A stretch of DNA of 64,000 nt, from contig NZ_JADPMR010000004.1 of assembly GCF_015686695.1 (NCBI RefSeq), forward strand, positions 930,001 through 994,000, in the 5' to 3' direction. The notes below the pieces were generated by a model. The model was not told where the DNA came from. It made no database searches and saw only the letters and a list, made by a program, of their open reading frames with translations. This DNA comes from Vibrio nitrifigilis (GTDB taxonomy: Bacteria; Pseudomonadota; Gammaproteobacteria; Enterobacterales; Vibrionaceae). Below are positions 36,116 to 46,439 of the stretch, piece by piece (the stretch's first letter is position 1; each line of letters begins with the position of its first letter). Position numbers and translations under genes: made by a program.

Positions 36116-38044
36116 TTATTCCTCCAGATTAAGCTTACGGCTATCAATCTCAGCTTGGATATGGTCAATGAAATCATCCAACTTAAATTTACCGAGATCT
36201 TTACCTTTACGAGTACGCACTGCTACTTCACCGGCTTCCATCTCTTGGTCACCGCATACAAGCATGTACGGAACACGCATCAAAGTGTGTTCGCGAATTT
36301 TAAAGCCTATTTTCTCATTTCTCAAGTCTGCTTTTGCACGAATTCCACATTTTTGCAGTTTTTTCGCTACTTCATGAGCATAATCAGCTTGTTTGTCCGT
36401 GATATTCACTACAACAGCTTGTTCTGGCGCCAACCAAGTTGGGAAGAAGCCTGCGTATTCTTCAATAAGAATACCAATAAAGCGTTCAATAGAACCCAGA
36501 ACAGCACGGTGAATCATAACAGGTACTAAGCGTTCATTGTTTTCACCAACGTAAGTCGCACCAAGACGACCTGGAAGGTTGAAATCTAATTGAACAGTAC
36601 CACATTGCCATGCACGGTCTAAACAGTCGTACAGTGTGAATTCAATTTTAGGGCCATAGAATGCACCTTCACCCTCTTGAATCTCGTATGGAATATCCAT
36701 CGATTCAAGAGCGACTTTAAGGTCCGCTTCTGATTTGTCCCAAATCTCATCGCTACCAACACGTTTTTCAGGACGAGTCGATAATTTAACCGCGATGTTG
36801 TTAAATCCAAATGTTTGATATGTATCGTATACCATTTTGATACAAGATGACACTTCTTCTTGAATTTGATCTTCAGTACAGAAGACGTGTGCGTCATCTT
36901 GTGTAAAGCCACGTACACGCATAATACCATGCAAAGAACCTGATGGTTCATTACGGTGACATGAGCCGAACTCCGCCATGCGTAATGGTAAATCACGGTA
37001 AGATTTTAAACCTTGGTTAAAAATCTGCACGTGACCCGGACAGTTCATTGGTTTGATTGCGTATTCGCGGTTTTCAGAGGATGTTGTAAACATCGCATCT
37101 GCATATTTGTCCCAGTGACCAGAGCGTTCCCAAAGTACACGGTCCATCATCATTGGACCTTTTACTTCTTCATAGTTGTACTCTGTTAATTTAGTACGAA
37201 CAAATTGCTCTAGATTGCGGAAGATTGACCAACCATTGTGGTGCCAGAACACCATGCCAGGGGCTTCTTGCTGCATGTGGAACAAATCTAATTGTTTACC
37301 GATCTTACGATGGTCACGTTTCGCTGCTTCTTCCAAGCGAGTAAGGTGCGCTTTAAGCGCTTTCTTATCGTGAAACGCTGTCCCGTAGATACGTTGTAGC
37401 ATTTTATTGTCACTGTTACCGCGCCAGTATGCACCAGCAATGTTCAACAGTTTAAAGTTCTGACAAAAGCCCATGTGCGGTACGTGTGGACCACGACACA
37501 TGTCAACGTATTCTAAATGATGGTAAAGACCAGGGTGATCATCGCGAGCTACATTTTCATCAAGGATTTCCATTTTGTATGGTTCACCACGAGATTCAAA
37601 TGTATCACGAGCTTCCTGCCAGCTTACGGTTTTCTTAACAACTTCGTATTTGGTCTTTGCTAGCTCTTTCATGCGAGCTTCGATTTTATCGAGATCATCT
37701 TGAGATAGAGAATGCTCTAAATCGATATCGTAGTAAAAACCATTGTCAATCGTTGGACCGATCGCCATTTTCGCTTCAGGGTAAAGCTGCTTTAATGCAT
37801 GACCTAGCAGGTGAGCACAAGAGTGGCGAACGATTTCAAGACCGTCTACGTCGTCTTTCGTGGTGATAATTTCTAGACTTGCATCGTTTTCGATAAGATC
37901 ACAAGCATCAACACGTTTACCATCTACACGACCAGCGATGGTTGCTTTTGCAAGACCAGGACCGATAGATTGTGCGACTTCAAGAGTAGATACTGGGTTG
38001 TCAAATTGACGCTGACTGCCGTCAGGAAGTGTAATAATAGGCAT
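36116..38044 (-). CDS. thrS: Threonyl-tRNA synthetase
   Basis: 642 residues, the same length as the E. coli enzyme. Domains in order: TGS (1-62), editing domain with HSCAHLLGHA (about 73), class II catalytic core with the zinc cysteine in NCPGHV (about 334) and the arginine motifs RNEPSG, and a C-terminal anticodon-binding domain (about 535-640). An AAGGA site precedes the ATG. The leader carries a tRNA-like operator (38062-38123), so it is likely self-repressed. Confidence 0.98.
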   Translation of the reverse strand: MPIITLPDGSQRQFDNPVSTLEVAQSIGPGLAKATIAGRVDGKRVDACDLIENDASLEIITTKDDVDGLEIVRHSCAHLLGHALKQLYPEAKMAIGPTIDNGFYYDIDLEHSLSQDDLDKIEARMKELAKTKYEVVKKTVSWQEARDTFESRGEPYKMEILDENVARDDHPGLYHHLEYVDMCRGPHVPHMGFCQNFKLLNIAGAYWRGNSDNKMLQRIYGTAFHDKKALKAHLTRLEEAAKRDHRKIGKQLDLFHMQQEAPGMVFWHHNGWSIFRNLEQFVRTKLTEYNYEEVKGPMMMDRVLWERSGHWDKYADAMFTTSSENREYAIKPMNCPGHVQIFNQGLKSYRDLPLRMAEFGSCHRNEPSGSLHGIMRVRGFTQDDAHVFCTEDQIQEEVSSCIKMVYDTYQTFGFNNIAVKLSTRPEKRVGSDEIWDKSEADLKVALESMDIPYEIQEGEGAFYGPKIEFTLYDCLDRAWQCGTVQLDFNLPGRLGATYVGENNERLVPVMIHRAVLGSIERFIGILIEEYAGFFPTWLAPEQAVVVNITDKQADYAHEVAKKLQKCGIRAKADLRNEKIGFKIREHTLMRVPYMLVCGDQEMEAGEVAVRTRKGKDLGKFKLDDFIDHIQAEIDSRKLNLEE

Positions 38045-38061
38045 GTTTAATCCTTACAGTG

Positions 38062-38123
38062 GTGTTGCACACCAAGCAACACTTGTCAGTGAATGTAGTG
38101 CTTTAGAATAAATGGTAAAGCAC
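38062..38123 (-). promoter_or_regulatory. thrS translational operator with tRNA-Thr anticodon-like hairpin
   Basis: On the minus strand a perfect 7-bp stem (GTGTTGC with GCAACAC, 38062-38082) closes a 7-nt loop reading UUGGUGU, which places U-GGU as in a tRNA-Thr(GGU) anticodon loop. Upstream, 15 nt of open sequence separates it from a second 8-bp stem (GTGCTTTA with TAAAGCAC, 38098-38123). This is the layout of the E. coli thrS operator, where ThrRS binds its own mRNA and blocks ribosomes. Confidence 0.8.
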
Positions 38124-38441
38124 GCGTAACATTGATTTGTATACTCGTTTAGGCACAAATACGGATGCACCTGCCTGAGCATGTCATCGCATTCTAAATG
38201 AATAGTTGGAAATGACAACCGCTTTTATTCCATCTATCTCAAATGACATCGATTGCAGGCAATTTATTATATTTTTCAACCTATTTATGCGGGTGATAGC
38301 CATGACAAATAGGCTTGTTTAGGCACGTAAATCTGGTTACGATCCTTTCATCATTATTGCCATGATTTAATACAACCTTATATGCCCCTAAAGGTTTCAT
38401 ATCAATAACGCGCTGACTAGCCGTTTCACGAGAGTTTACTA
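38124..38441. other. Intergenic region between thrS and the MFS gene
   Basis: 318 bp holding the divergent promoters of thrS and the MFS gene. No clear operator or small gene found. Confidence 0.5.
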
Positions 38442-39680
38442 ATGACATCATCACCTTCGCCACAAACTGGCGATTTACTGCGTCACTACCCGGCTTTTTT
38501 CCATTTTTGGTTTGCCCGATTAGCCAGTGGTTTTGCTTTTCAAATGGTCTCTGTCGCGGTGGGCTGGCAAATTTACGACTTAACAGACTCTGCGCTCAAT
38601 TTGGGGTTAATCGGCTTAATCCAATTTATTCCAGCGGTATTGCTGGCATTACCTGCTGGGCATATTGCTGATCAATTTCACCGTCGTAAGGTAGTGGTTG
38701 TCTGCCAAATTTTTGAATGGTTAGCCCTTGTCGGGCTCGCCGTCATGGGATTTGCTCACCTGCTGAATGAAGCCGCTATTTTATGCTTTATCGGCATCAT
38801 CAGCGTATTTCGGACGTTTGAAAACCCATCGGCACGAGCCATCGTACCAGCACTGGTCCCTGAACGAATTTTACCGCGCGCACTGGCTATCAATGGCTCA
38901 GGAGGCCAAGCAGCGAGTATTATTGGCCCTGCTTTAGGCGGTTTTTTGTACATATTAGGTCCAAGTTATGTATACGCAATTGTGGCGTTAATGACACTCA
39001 CTTCGGTCATTTTGATGGCGAGGTTACACTATCAATATCAGCCACCTAAGCGCGTTCCAATGGACCTAAAGCGACTATTTTCAGGTGTGGTTTTTATTCG
39101 CCAACAGAAAACCTTACTTGGCGTATTGTCTCTAGATTTGTTTGCCGTATTACTGGGAGGTGCAACCGCACTTCTTCCTATCTTTGCCAAAGACATTCTT
39201 CATACAGGCGCATGGGGGTTAGGTTTATTACGAGCGGCACCTGCTGTCGGGGCGCTGCTCATGTCATTTTTCCTCGCTAAATACACCATGCAACGCAAAG
39301 TCGGCTTAGTGATGTTTGGCTCTGTTGCTGGGTTTGGCGTCGCAACGATTATTTTTGCACTTTCCAGCAACCTATGGCTATCACTTGGCGCGTTATTCGC
39401 GCTAGGAGCTTTAGACATGATCAGCATGGTGATTCGCAGTACCCTCGTTCAGTTAGAAACCCCTGACGAAATGAGAGGTCGCGTCGGTGCTGTCAATTCG
39501 ATTTTTATCAATACATCGAATCAGCTCGGAGAATTCGAATCTGGCATCGTAGCGGCCGCATTTGGTGCAGTGAATGCGGCATTAATCGGTGGGATTGGCA
39601 CATTAGTTGTTGTTGGGTTGTGGATGATGTGGTTCCCCACACTGCGTAAACGAGAGAAACTCGTTAATTCAGATTCTTAA
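38442..39680 (+). CDS. MFS exporter of the EntS type
   Basis: 412 residues, 12 predicted helices, with an EntS-like N-terminal half (FARLASGFAFQMVSVAVGWQIY, then the GHIADQFHRRK loop between helices 2 and 3) and the IGPALGGFLY motif. EntS exports enterobactin. Here no siderophore synthesis genes or Fur site are adjacent, so the substrate is unknown. A single gene. Confidence 0.8.
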   Translation: MTSSPSPQTGDLLRHYPAFFHFWFARLASGFAFQMVSVAVGWQIYDLTDSALNLGLIGLIQFIPAVLLALPAGHIADQFHRRKVVVVCQIFEWLALVGLAVMGFAHLLNEAAILCFIGIISVFRTFENPSARAIVPALVPERILPRALAINGSGGQAASIIGPALGGFLYILGPSYVYAIVALMTLTSVILMARLHYQYQPPKRVPMDLKRLFSGVVFIRQQKTLLGVLSLDLFAVLLGGATALLPIFAKDILHTGAWGLGLLRAAPAVGALLMSFFLAKYTMQRKVGLVMFGSVAGFGVATIIFALSSNLWLSLGALFALGALDMISMVIRSTLVQLETPDEMRGRVGAVNSIFINTSNQLGEFESGIVAAAFGAVNAALIGGIGTLVVVGLWMMWFPTLRKREKLVNSDS

Positions 39681-39707
39681 CTGACCTGCGGCAGTCACAG
39701 CGTAGCC

Positions 39708-39747
39708 TGGTCTCCCTTTCTAAGTCACAACGCAGAAAGAGAGACCA
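39708..39747. terminator. Hairpin at the convergent ends of the MFS gene and yejF
   Basis: A 14-bp stem with one mismatch (39708-39721 with 39734-39747). It overlaps the last codons of yejF and lacks a T-run, so it is at best a weak terminator or an mRNA-end stabiliser. Confidence 0.45.
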
Positions 39748-41317
39748 ACTCCTGGGTATATTCTTGCACAGGATAAGTGAACAACTGCTGCGTTTCCCCT
39801 TCCTCAATCACCCTACCATGACGCATGACCAGCGTATAATGACAGAGCGAGCGCACAACACTTAAATCATGGCTAATAAACAAGTAAGTTAAGCCATATT
39901 TACTCTGTAATGATTTGAGTAACTCTAATACTTGGGATTGAACCGTTCGATCCAAGGATGATGTCGGTTCATCGAGTAAGATAAATTCAGGTTTGAGTAC
40001 CAACGCGCGAGCAATCGCAATTCTTTGTCGCTGACCACCAGAAAACTCATTCGGATAACGGTGACGAGAGCTAGGATCTAACCCCACTTCCCGCATCACT
40101 TCACACACCGCGTGTTCAATCTCAGTAGAATCAAAATTTGTGTGAACCGTTAATCCTTCGCCAATCACTTGTGCAACCGACATCCTTGGATTTAGCGCTG
40201 AAAACGGGTCTTGGAACACCACTTGCATTTTACTGCGATAGGGCAACATTTGCTTGCGATTTAATCCCTGTAATTCATTGGCTTGATATTGAATTGAGCC
40301 TTGAGAGTGCACCAATTGCAGCACCGCCATACCCGTTGTAGATTTACCTGAACCGCTTTCTCCAACAAGACCTATGGTGTGTCCTTGCTGCAATGAAAAA
40401 GCCATATCAGTCACCGCCTTAACATGGTCAACTGTTCTTTTAAACAAACCACCTTTAATCGGAAACCAAACCCGCAGTTTGTCGGTTTTAACCAGCACCG
40501 GAGTTTGCGCATTCACTGCAACGGGGAATCCACTGGGATCAGAATTAATCAACATTTGTGTATAAGCGTGGCTCGGCTGGGCAAAGATAGTCCGACAGTC
40601 ATTCACCTCGATTAAATGCCCATGCTGCATTACAGCAACACGGTCGGCAATACGCCGCACAATGCTTAAATCATGGGTAATAAATAGCATCGCCATGCCC
40701 AGTTCACGTTGAAGAGACTTCAGCAAATCTAAGATTTGCGCTTGAACCGACACGTCTAAAGCCGTTGTTGGTTCATCGGCTATGAGCAGTTCTGGCTCAT
40801 TAATCAAAGCCATAGCAATCATTACTCGCTGGCGTTCACCACCGGATAGTTCATGAGGATAAGCGTTTATCTTTTGTTCGGGCTGATGAATGCCAACTTT
40901 AGTGAGCCACTCTATCGCTAACGATTCGGCTTTAGTTTGGCGTATACCGCGATGCACCGCGACGGTCTCCACCAGCTGCTTACCAATTTTATGTAGTGGG
41001 TTAAGCGAAACCATCGGCTCTTGAAAAATCATGCCTATTCGGCCGCCGCGAATCCCTCTTAACTGACGCTCAGAACAGGTCAACGTGTTTAAACCATCAA
41101 AATGGATTGCCCCAGTTTGATAATATGCAGCGCCTTTCGGCAGTAATTTTAAGATGGCATTCGCTGTAACGGATTTGCCCGATCCACTCTCTCCGACTAA
41201 AGCAAGAGTCTCACCGCGCTTTATCTCTAACGAAACGTTATAGGTGACCGTTTCTATGCTTTTAGAGCGTTTAAACCCAACCGAAAGTTTATCGATAGTT
41301 AACAATGTATCGCTCAT
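39725..41317 (-). CDS. yejF: Oligopeptide ABC transporter double ATPase YejF
   Basis: 530 residues from the ATG at 41317 with an AAGGTGA site; a GTG at 41326 is possible. Two complete ABC domains are fused: Walker A GESGSGKS at about 42 and again at about 318, signature LSGGERQRV and FSGGQRQRI, Walker B LLIADEP and ILLDEP. Together with YejB, YejE and YejA it imports peptides, and in related bacteria microcin C. It is 5 bp after yejE. Confidence 0.95.
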   Translation of the reverse strand: MSDTLLTIDKLSVGFKRSKSIETVTYNVSLEIKRGETLALVGESGSGKSVTANAILKLLPKGAAYYQTGAIHFDGLNTLTCSERQLRGIRGGRIGMIFQEPMVSLNPLHKIGKQLVETVAVHRGIRQTKAESLAIEWLTKVGIHQPEQKINAYPHELSGGERQRVMIAMALINEPELLIADEPTTALDVSVQAQILDLLKSLQRELGMAMLFITHDLSIVRRIADRVAVMQHGHLIEVNDCRTIFAQPSHAYTQMLINSDPSGFPVAVNAQTPVLVKTDKLRVWFPIKGGLFKRTVDHVKAVTDMAFSLQQGHTIGLVGESGSGKSTTGMAVLQLVHSQGSIQYQANELQGLNRKQMLPYRSKMQVVFQDPFSALNPRMSVAQVIGEGLTVHTNFDSTEIEHAVCEVMREVGLDPSSRHRYPNEFSGGQRQRIAIARALVLKPEFILLDEPTSSLDRTVQSQVLELLKSLQSKYGLTYLFISHDLSVVRSLCHYTLVMRHGRVIEEGETQQLFTYPVQEYTQELVSLSAL

Positions 41318-41322
41318 ATCTA

Positions 41323-42363
41323 TCACCTTTGCATGTGTGGGTCAAACGCATCTCTTACTGCTTCGCCGACAAACACCAACAACGTGAGCATCAAAGATAA
41401 AACGACGAATGCAGAAATGCCGAGCCAAGGTGCCTGTAAGTTCGCTTTACCTTGCGCCAATAATTCACCAAGCGATGGGGAGCCAACCGGTAAACCGAAG
41501 CCTAAAAAGTCCAACGAGGTTAATGTCGTCACTGAGCCAGATAGAATGAATGGCATCATCGTCAAAGATGCAACCATCGCATTGGGTAACATATGACGTA
41601 ACATGATACGCGTATCACTTACGCCCATCGCTTGCGCCGCCTTTACGTAATCAAAATTACGACCACGTAAAAATTCAGCTCGAACCACCCCCACTAAACT
41701 CATCCAACTAAACAGAACCATAATACCCAGTAACCACCAGAAATTGGGTTCGACAAAACTGGATAAAATAATTAATAAAAATAGCGTTGGCATCCCAGAC
41801 CACACTTCAATAAACCGTTGGCCAAGCAAATCCACCCAGCCTCCGTAATAGCCCTGAGTCGCCCCCACAAAAACACCAATGAATGAGGAGACGATGGTCA
41901 ACACAAAACCAAACAACACCGAAATACGAAATCCATAAATGATACGCGCCAAAACGTCTCTTCCTTTATCATCGGTTCCAAGCCAATTCGTTTCATCTGG
42001 TGCTGATGGTACGTTGCTTACCAAATCATAATTGATTGTGTCGTAACTAAAATGGATGGGAGGCCAAAGCATAAAACCTTGCTCGTTTATCCGCTTTTTC
42101 ATGTAGGGATCGGTGTAATCTGTTTCTGTCAAAAATTCCCCACCAAACGTCGTTTCTGGATACATTTTAACAATGGGAAAATACCAATGGTGTTCATAAG
42201 ACACCAACAGAGGCTTGTCATTGGCAATCACATCAGCCAATAAACTGATTCCAAACAGAACCATAAATATCCATAGCGACCAATATCCGCGCCGATTTGC
42301 TCTAAAACGTTGCCAGCGAGCGACATTCAGTGGGTTAGGTCGAGTTCGTTTGAATAAGGTCAT
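41323..42363 (-). CDS. yejE: Oligopeptide ABC transporter permease YejE
   Basis: 346 residues. An N-terminal helix is followed by a periplasmic loop (about 50-135) typical of YejE, then the DppC-type permease domain with the coupling-helix region RAEFLRGRNFDYVKAAQAMG. The start overlaps the yejB stop by one base. Confidence 0.95.
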   Translation of the reverse strand: MTLFKRTRPNPLNVARWQRFRANRRGYWSLWIFMVLFGISLLADVIANDKPLLVSYEHHWYFPIVKMYPETTFGGEFLTETDYTDPYMKKRINEQGFMLWPPIHFSYDTINYDLVSNVPSAPDETNWLGTDDKGRDVLARIIYGFRISVLFGFVLTIVSSFIGVFVGATQGYYGGWVDLLGQRFIEVWSGMPTLFLLIILSSFVEPNFWWLLGIMVLFSWMSLVGVVRAEFLRGRNFDYVKAAQAMGVSDTRIMLRHMLPNAMVASLTMMPFILSGSVTTLTSLDFLGFGLPVGSPSLGELLAQGKANLQAPWLGISAFVVLSLMLTLLVFVGEAVRDAFDPHMQR

Positions 42364-43445
42364 TAGCGAGCCTCAAAATCAATGCGCGGATCAACCCACA
42401 TATAGGTAAGATCCGAAATAATACTTAAAATAAGCCCAAGTAACGTCATGATATACAAAGAACTAAACACGACCGGATAGTCACGCTGAATGGTGGCTTC
42501 GAAACCTAATAAACCGATCCCATCAAGCGAAAACATCACTTCAATTAACATCGAACCGGTAAAAAAAATGCTGATAAACGCTGAAGGAAACCCGGCAATA
42601 ATGATCAACATTGCATTACGAAAAACGTGTTTGTAAAGAATCGCCCCTTCATCGAGGCCTTTCGCTCGAGCGGTGACGACATACTGCTTATTAATTTCAT
42701 CAAGAAACGAGTTTTTTGTCAGCATACTTAGAGTCGCAAAGCCACCCACAACCATCGCCAGAATAGGCAGTGTCATATGCCAAAAATAATCACCAATTTG
42801 CTGATACCAAGTTAATTGTGCAAAGTTATCGGAGACCAAACCACGCAGCGGAAACCAGTTAAAGTAGTTACCGCTCGCAAATAAAATGATCAGAATAATT
42901 GCAAACAAGAAGCCGGGAATTGCGTAACCAACAATGACTAAAGCACTGGACCACACATCAAAGCGAGAGCCGTGCCGTATCGCTTTAGTGATACCTAGTG
43001 GTATTGATACCAAATAGATAATAAGTGTGCTCCATAGGCCAAGAGAAATCGATACAGGTAATCGCTCTTTAATTAAATCGATGACATTACCGCCTCGAAA
43101 TAAACTGTCACCAAAATGGAATGTGACGTAGTTTTTAAGCATCTCGGTATAGCGCTGCCAAAGCGGCTTATCAAAACCAAATTGTTGCTTAATTTGCTCC
43201 ACCACTTCAGGATCTAGCCCGCGCGACCCTTTGTAACCAGCATGATGACTATCTTTACTCGGAGCGATATCCTGACCACTCCCCGTAAAACGGTCCATTA
43301 AACCGGATTTTTGCCCTTCAAGTTGCGCGATGGCTTGTTCTACTGGCCCACCTGGCGCGACCTGAATAATAAAAAAATTAAGGGTGATAATCGCCCATAA
43401 CGTTGGAATCACCAGTAATAGTCGCCGAAGTAAATATGCTGCCAT
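42363..43445 (-). CDS. yejB: Oligopeptide ABC transporter permease YejB
   Basis: 360 residues, DppB-type permease beginning MAAYLLRRLLLVIPTLW, with the YejB-specific insert after the first helix (about 40-90) and the coupling region KQYVVTARAKGLDE. It lies 8 bp downstream of yejA. Confidence 0.95.
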   Translation of the reverse strand: MAAYLLRRLLLVIPTLWAIITLNFFIIQVAPGGPVEQAIAQLEGQKSGLMDRFTGSGQDIAPSKDSHHAGYKGSRGLDPEVVEQIKQQFGFDKPLWQRYTEMLKNYVTFHFGDSLFRGGNVIDLIKERLPVSISLGLWSTLIIYLVSIPLGITKAIRHGSRFDVWSSALVIVGYAIPGFLFAIILIILFASGNYFNWFPLRGLVSDNFAQLTWYQQIGDYFWHMTLPILAMVVGGFATLSMLTKNSFLDEINKQYVVTARAKGLDEGAILYKHVFRNAMLIIIAGFPSAFISIFFTGSMLIEVMFSLDGIGLLGFEATIQRDYPVVFSSLYIMTLLGLILSIISDLTYMWVDPRIDFEAR

Positions 43446-43453
43446 AGTTTTCC

Positions 43454-45271
43454 TTAACGCCTTTTCGCCGGCAAACGCTGCGCTTTTTGCTTACTCACCC
43501 ACCAAGTATCTAAAGCAAGCGAATATTTAGGCGTAATAGCGGGACGTTCAAACTTATCCCACATTGCTACTCGGTATTGAGCTAAATACCAGTGTGGAAT
43601 AATGTAAAAATTCCATTGCAGAACGCGATCGAGTGCCCGCCCCAATGCCAATAATTTTTGTGGGTGAGCTTGGTTACGCGCAATTTGTTCCGTCAGATTA
43701 TCCACCACTGGGTCACTAACACCTGCGGTATTGTATGTTGAATCGATGTAGTGAGAATTCCAAACAAATAACAAATCGGCGCTTGGATAAGGATTCGGTG
43801 CGTAACTCGAGACCACCATATCAAAATCACGATCACGCAAACGCTTCATATATTGCGTACTATCGACCATACGAATATGAATCTTAATCCCTAACTTTTT
43901 CAGGTTACGCTGTAGTTGAATGGCTACCTTTTCCAAACTAGGGCTCGATAACATGAGAGAAAATTCAAATGGCTGCCCTGTTTGTGCATTCACCAACCAA
44001 CCCCGTTTAACAATCCAACCCGCCTGCTTTAGTAAGGCAAACGCTTTGCGCATTTGCGGCCGAATGTATCCAGAACCATCGGTTACAGGAGGTTGATATT
44101 CTTCTGTAAATACCCGTTTGGGCACTTGGTGTTTAAAAGGCTTTAAAATGGCTAATTCAGCCTGAGATGGTAAACCTTTTGCCTCATAATCGGTGCTTTG
44201 AAAATAACTGCGTGTTCGAGTGTATTGATCGTAAAACAGGCGATGATTCATCCATTGAAAGTCCATCGCGTAATTGAGCGCTTCACGCACTCGCCTATCA
44301 TGAAAAATCGTTCGCTGAGTATTGAATACAAAGCCTTGAGTGGGCGCCGGTGAGGTATGAGGGATTTGTTCTTTGACAATGTAGCCCTTATCGAAATTAA
44401 TCCCCGTGTAGGAATTCGCCCAAACACGAGCCTGACTTTCTTGGCGAAAATCAAAGTCTCCGGTTTTAAAGGCTTCAAGCATCACGGTATCATCGCGATA
44501 ATAATCATACTGAATCTGTTTAAAATTATTCCTGCCAACGTTAACGGGCAAATCTTTCGCCCAGTAATTATCGTTAAGGCTATAAGTGACACGTTGCCCC
44601 ATTTTATAGCTGGACACACGATAGGCACCGCTCCCAACCGGAGGGGTTAACAAAGGCTGACTTAAATCTTTATCTCGCCAATAGTGCTCTGGCAAAACTT
44701 GTAATGATTCCACTAAAGAGAACAATTTATCCCGTTCAGGTTTATCCATCTCAATACGCACTGTTAACTTGGCGATTGCCCTTACTGATTTAATATCCTT
44801 ATAGTAAACCCGAAACTGCGGCACTCCCTGCTTCATTAACTTATCAAATGTAAATGCAACATCTTGCGCCGTAATGGGCGTACCATCTTGAAAACGCGCA
44901 TGGGGGTTAATCTCTACCTCCATCCAGAGGTAATCATCGGAATAGCGTAGCTTCTGCGCAATCAAAGGGTAATAGGAGTCGATTTCATCGTCTGCTTTTT
45001 TCAGCAGCGGGTCATAGAGTTCACTGCTATCCGCTGCGGCGACACCCCGTGAAGCAAACGCATTAAAATTATCGAAACTGCCAAGTTCACCAAAAGTAAC
45101 CTTCCCGTATTTGGGCGCTTTGGGATTCACATAATCAAAATGACTAAAATTTGCTGCATATTTTGCTTCACCAAACCCAACTAGATGGGTTGTTTCAATG
45201 ACTTTCGCAAGTGAAACCCCACTGAATACCATCATGAATAGGCCAAGTAATAACGACCTTATTGTGCGCAT
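43454..45271 (-). CDS. yejA: Peptide-binding protein YejA
   Basis: 605 residues, with a signal peptide cut near VSLAKV (about residue 23), then a family-5 extracellular solute-binding domain over the whole length. The FGELGSFDNFNAFASRG start is typical of YejA. First gene of the yejABEF operon. It binds peptides in the periplasm. Confidence 0.95.
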   Translation of the reverse strand: MRTIRSLLLGLFMMVFSGVSLAKVIETTHLVGFGEAKYAANFSHFDYVNPKAPKYGKVTFGELGSFDNFNAFASRGVAAADSSELYDPLLKKADDEIDSYYPLIAQKLRYSDDYLWMEVEINPHARFQDGTPITAQDVAFTFDKLMKQGVPQFRVYYKDIKSVRAIAKLTVRIEMDKPERDKLFSLVESLQVLPEHYWRDKDLSQPLLTPPVGSGAYRVSSYKMGQRVTYSLNDNYWAKDLPVNVGRNNFKQIQYDYYRDDTVMLEAFKTGDFDFRQESQARVWANSYTGINFDKGYIVKEQIPHTSPAPTQGFVFNTQRTIFHDRRVREALNYAMDFQWMNHRLFYDQYTRTRSYFQSTDYEAKGLPSQAELAILKPFKHQVPKRVFTEEYQPPVTDGSGYIRPQMRKAFALLKQAGWIVKRGWLVNAQTGQPFEFSLMLSSPSLEKVAIQLQRNLKKLGIKIHIRMVDSTQYMKRLRDRDFDMVVSSYAPNPYPSADLLFVWNSHYIDSTYNTAGVSDPVVDNLTEQIARNQAHPQKLLALGRALDRVLQWNFYIIPHWYLAQYRVAMWDKFERPAITPKYSLALDTWWVSKQKAQRLPAKRR

Positions 45272-45597
45272 TGGGCTATCCTTAACATCGATAAATTCGC
45301 TTAAGCCTTAAGCTTTTATAATACGTGTCCTGCTACTTTATCATAGGTAACTATTTACATATATGGAGGAAGATTTCGTAAATTAATCAATAATTTCGAC
45401 GTACTACCATTGTTGGGTAAACAAACGCAAATAACAACAATTCGCGTTGTTATAGTTGTAATGAAACGTTACTGTATAGATTCAGCCAACCCAAATACCC
45501 ACGCTAGTAATGGCGTTGTACTCACACGATTGGTGGGGTACTGTTATCCATTATTTAGTCGGACACACAATAAAAATACACATAAAGTCAGGTGATT
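45272..45597. other. Intergenic region between yejA and the siderophore-reductase gene
   Basis: About 325 bp with the divergent promoters. One copy of GGACACAC (45561-45568), the motif clustered around the RAYT gene at 48-50 kb, lies 30 bp before the start of the reductase gene. No Fur box is evident. Confidence 0.5.
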
Positions 45598-46386
45598 ATG
45601 CAAGCAAAACCTAATAAACGCCCCAAGTACCGCTTAACTGTTACTGCCACTGAAAGCCTTTCAAACAACTACCAACGCGTCACCTTGCAAGGTGACAGCA
45701 TCGCTCATTTTGGTGCGGAAAGTGCTGGTGATTATATTAAGTTACTGTTTACTCTCGAGGGGAAAACGGATGTTGATACGTTAGCCGAAGATGCGAAACC
45801 TGTTATACGCACTTACACTATTCGTCACTTTGATACAGAAACGAACAGTATTGATGTTGATTTAGTTCGTCATACCACCTCCGATCTCAGTTGCGGTTTT
45901 GCTGCTCGTTGGGCAACAGAATGTAAAGTGGGTGACACTATGTATATTATGGGCCCGGGTAAAAAACAGGGTATAAACTTAGAGGCCGATTGGTATTTTC
46001 TTGCGGCTGATATGACAGCCCTACCCGCGTTAGCCAATACACTAAATAGCTTACCTGAAGACGCTAAAGGTTATGCTGTCATCGACATCATCGATAGTAC
46101 AGATAAGCAAGATCTTACCACCCCAGAAGGGATGAATGTGATTTGGAACATTCAACATCCTGAGCACACATTAGTTGATGTGGTGAAATCTCAGCCATGG
46201 CTCGACGGGCAATGTGCCGTATGGTGTGCATGTGAATTTGATTCGATGCGTTCATTGCGCCAGTACTTTCGCAATGAACACGAGATTGAGCGAGACTATA
46301 TCTATATCAGTAGCTATTGGAAAGATGGTGTAACAGAAGATGGCCACAAAGTGATCAAAAGAGACGATCTTAACGCTCAACATTAA
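45598..46386 (+). CDS. Siderophore-interacting protein / ferric reductase (ViuB family)
   Basis: 262 residues from the ATG at 45598 (AGGTG five bases upstream); a GTG at 45592 is also in frame. The FAD-binding domain carries RTYTIRHFD (about 65) and GCFAARWA-like GFAARWA region; the C-terminal NAD(P)H domain ends in SSYWKDGVTEDGH, typical of SIP proteins. Such enzymes release iron from siderophores in the cytoplasm by reduction. It has its own terminator. Confidence 0.9.
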   Translation: MQAKPNKRPKYRLTVTATESLSNNYQRVTLQGDSIAHFGAESAGDYIKLLFTLEGKTDVDTLAEDAKPVIRTYTIRHFDTETNSIDVDLVRHTTSDLSCGFAARWATECKVGDTMYIMGPGKKQGINLEADWYFLAADMTALPALANTLNSLPEDAKGYAVIDIIDSTDKQDLTTPEGMNVIWNIQHPEHTLVDVVKSQPWLDGQCAVWCACEFDSMRSLRQYFRNEHEIERDYIYISSYWKDGVTEDGHKVIKRDDLNAQH

Positions 46387-46394
46387 GATTGATA

Positions 46395-46437
46395 GACAAG
46401 AAAAGTGTCATTCTCAACATTTTTCTTGTCTTTAAAC
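46395..46437. terminator. Bidirectional terminator between viuB-like and GntR genes
   Basis: GACAAGAAAA (46395-46404) pairs with TTTTCTTGTC (46421-46430); T-rich on the plus strand and A-flanked for the minus, between convergent genes. Confidence 0.7.
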
Positions 46438-46439
46438 GA

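Noticed and set aside
38442..39680. Fur-regulated enterobactin exporter
   Set aside because: The protein looks EntS-like but no Fur box or siderophore synthesis gene is adjacent, so the substrate is left open.
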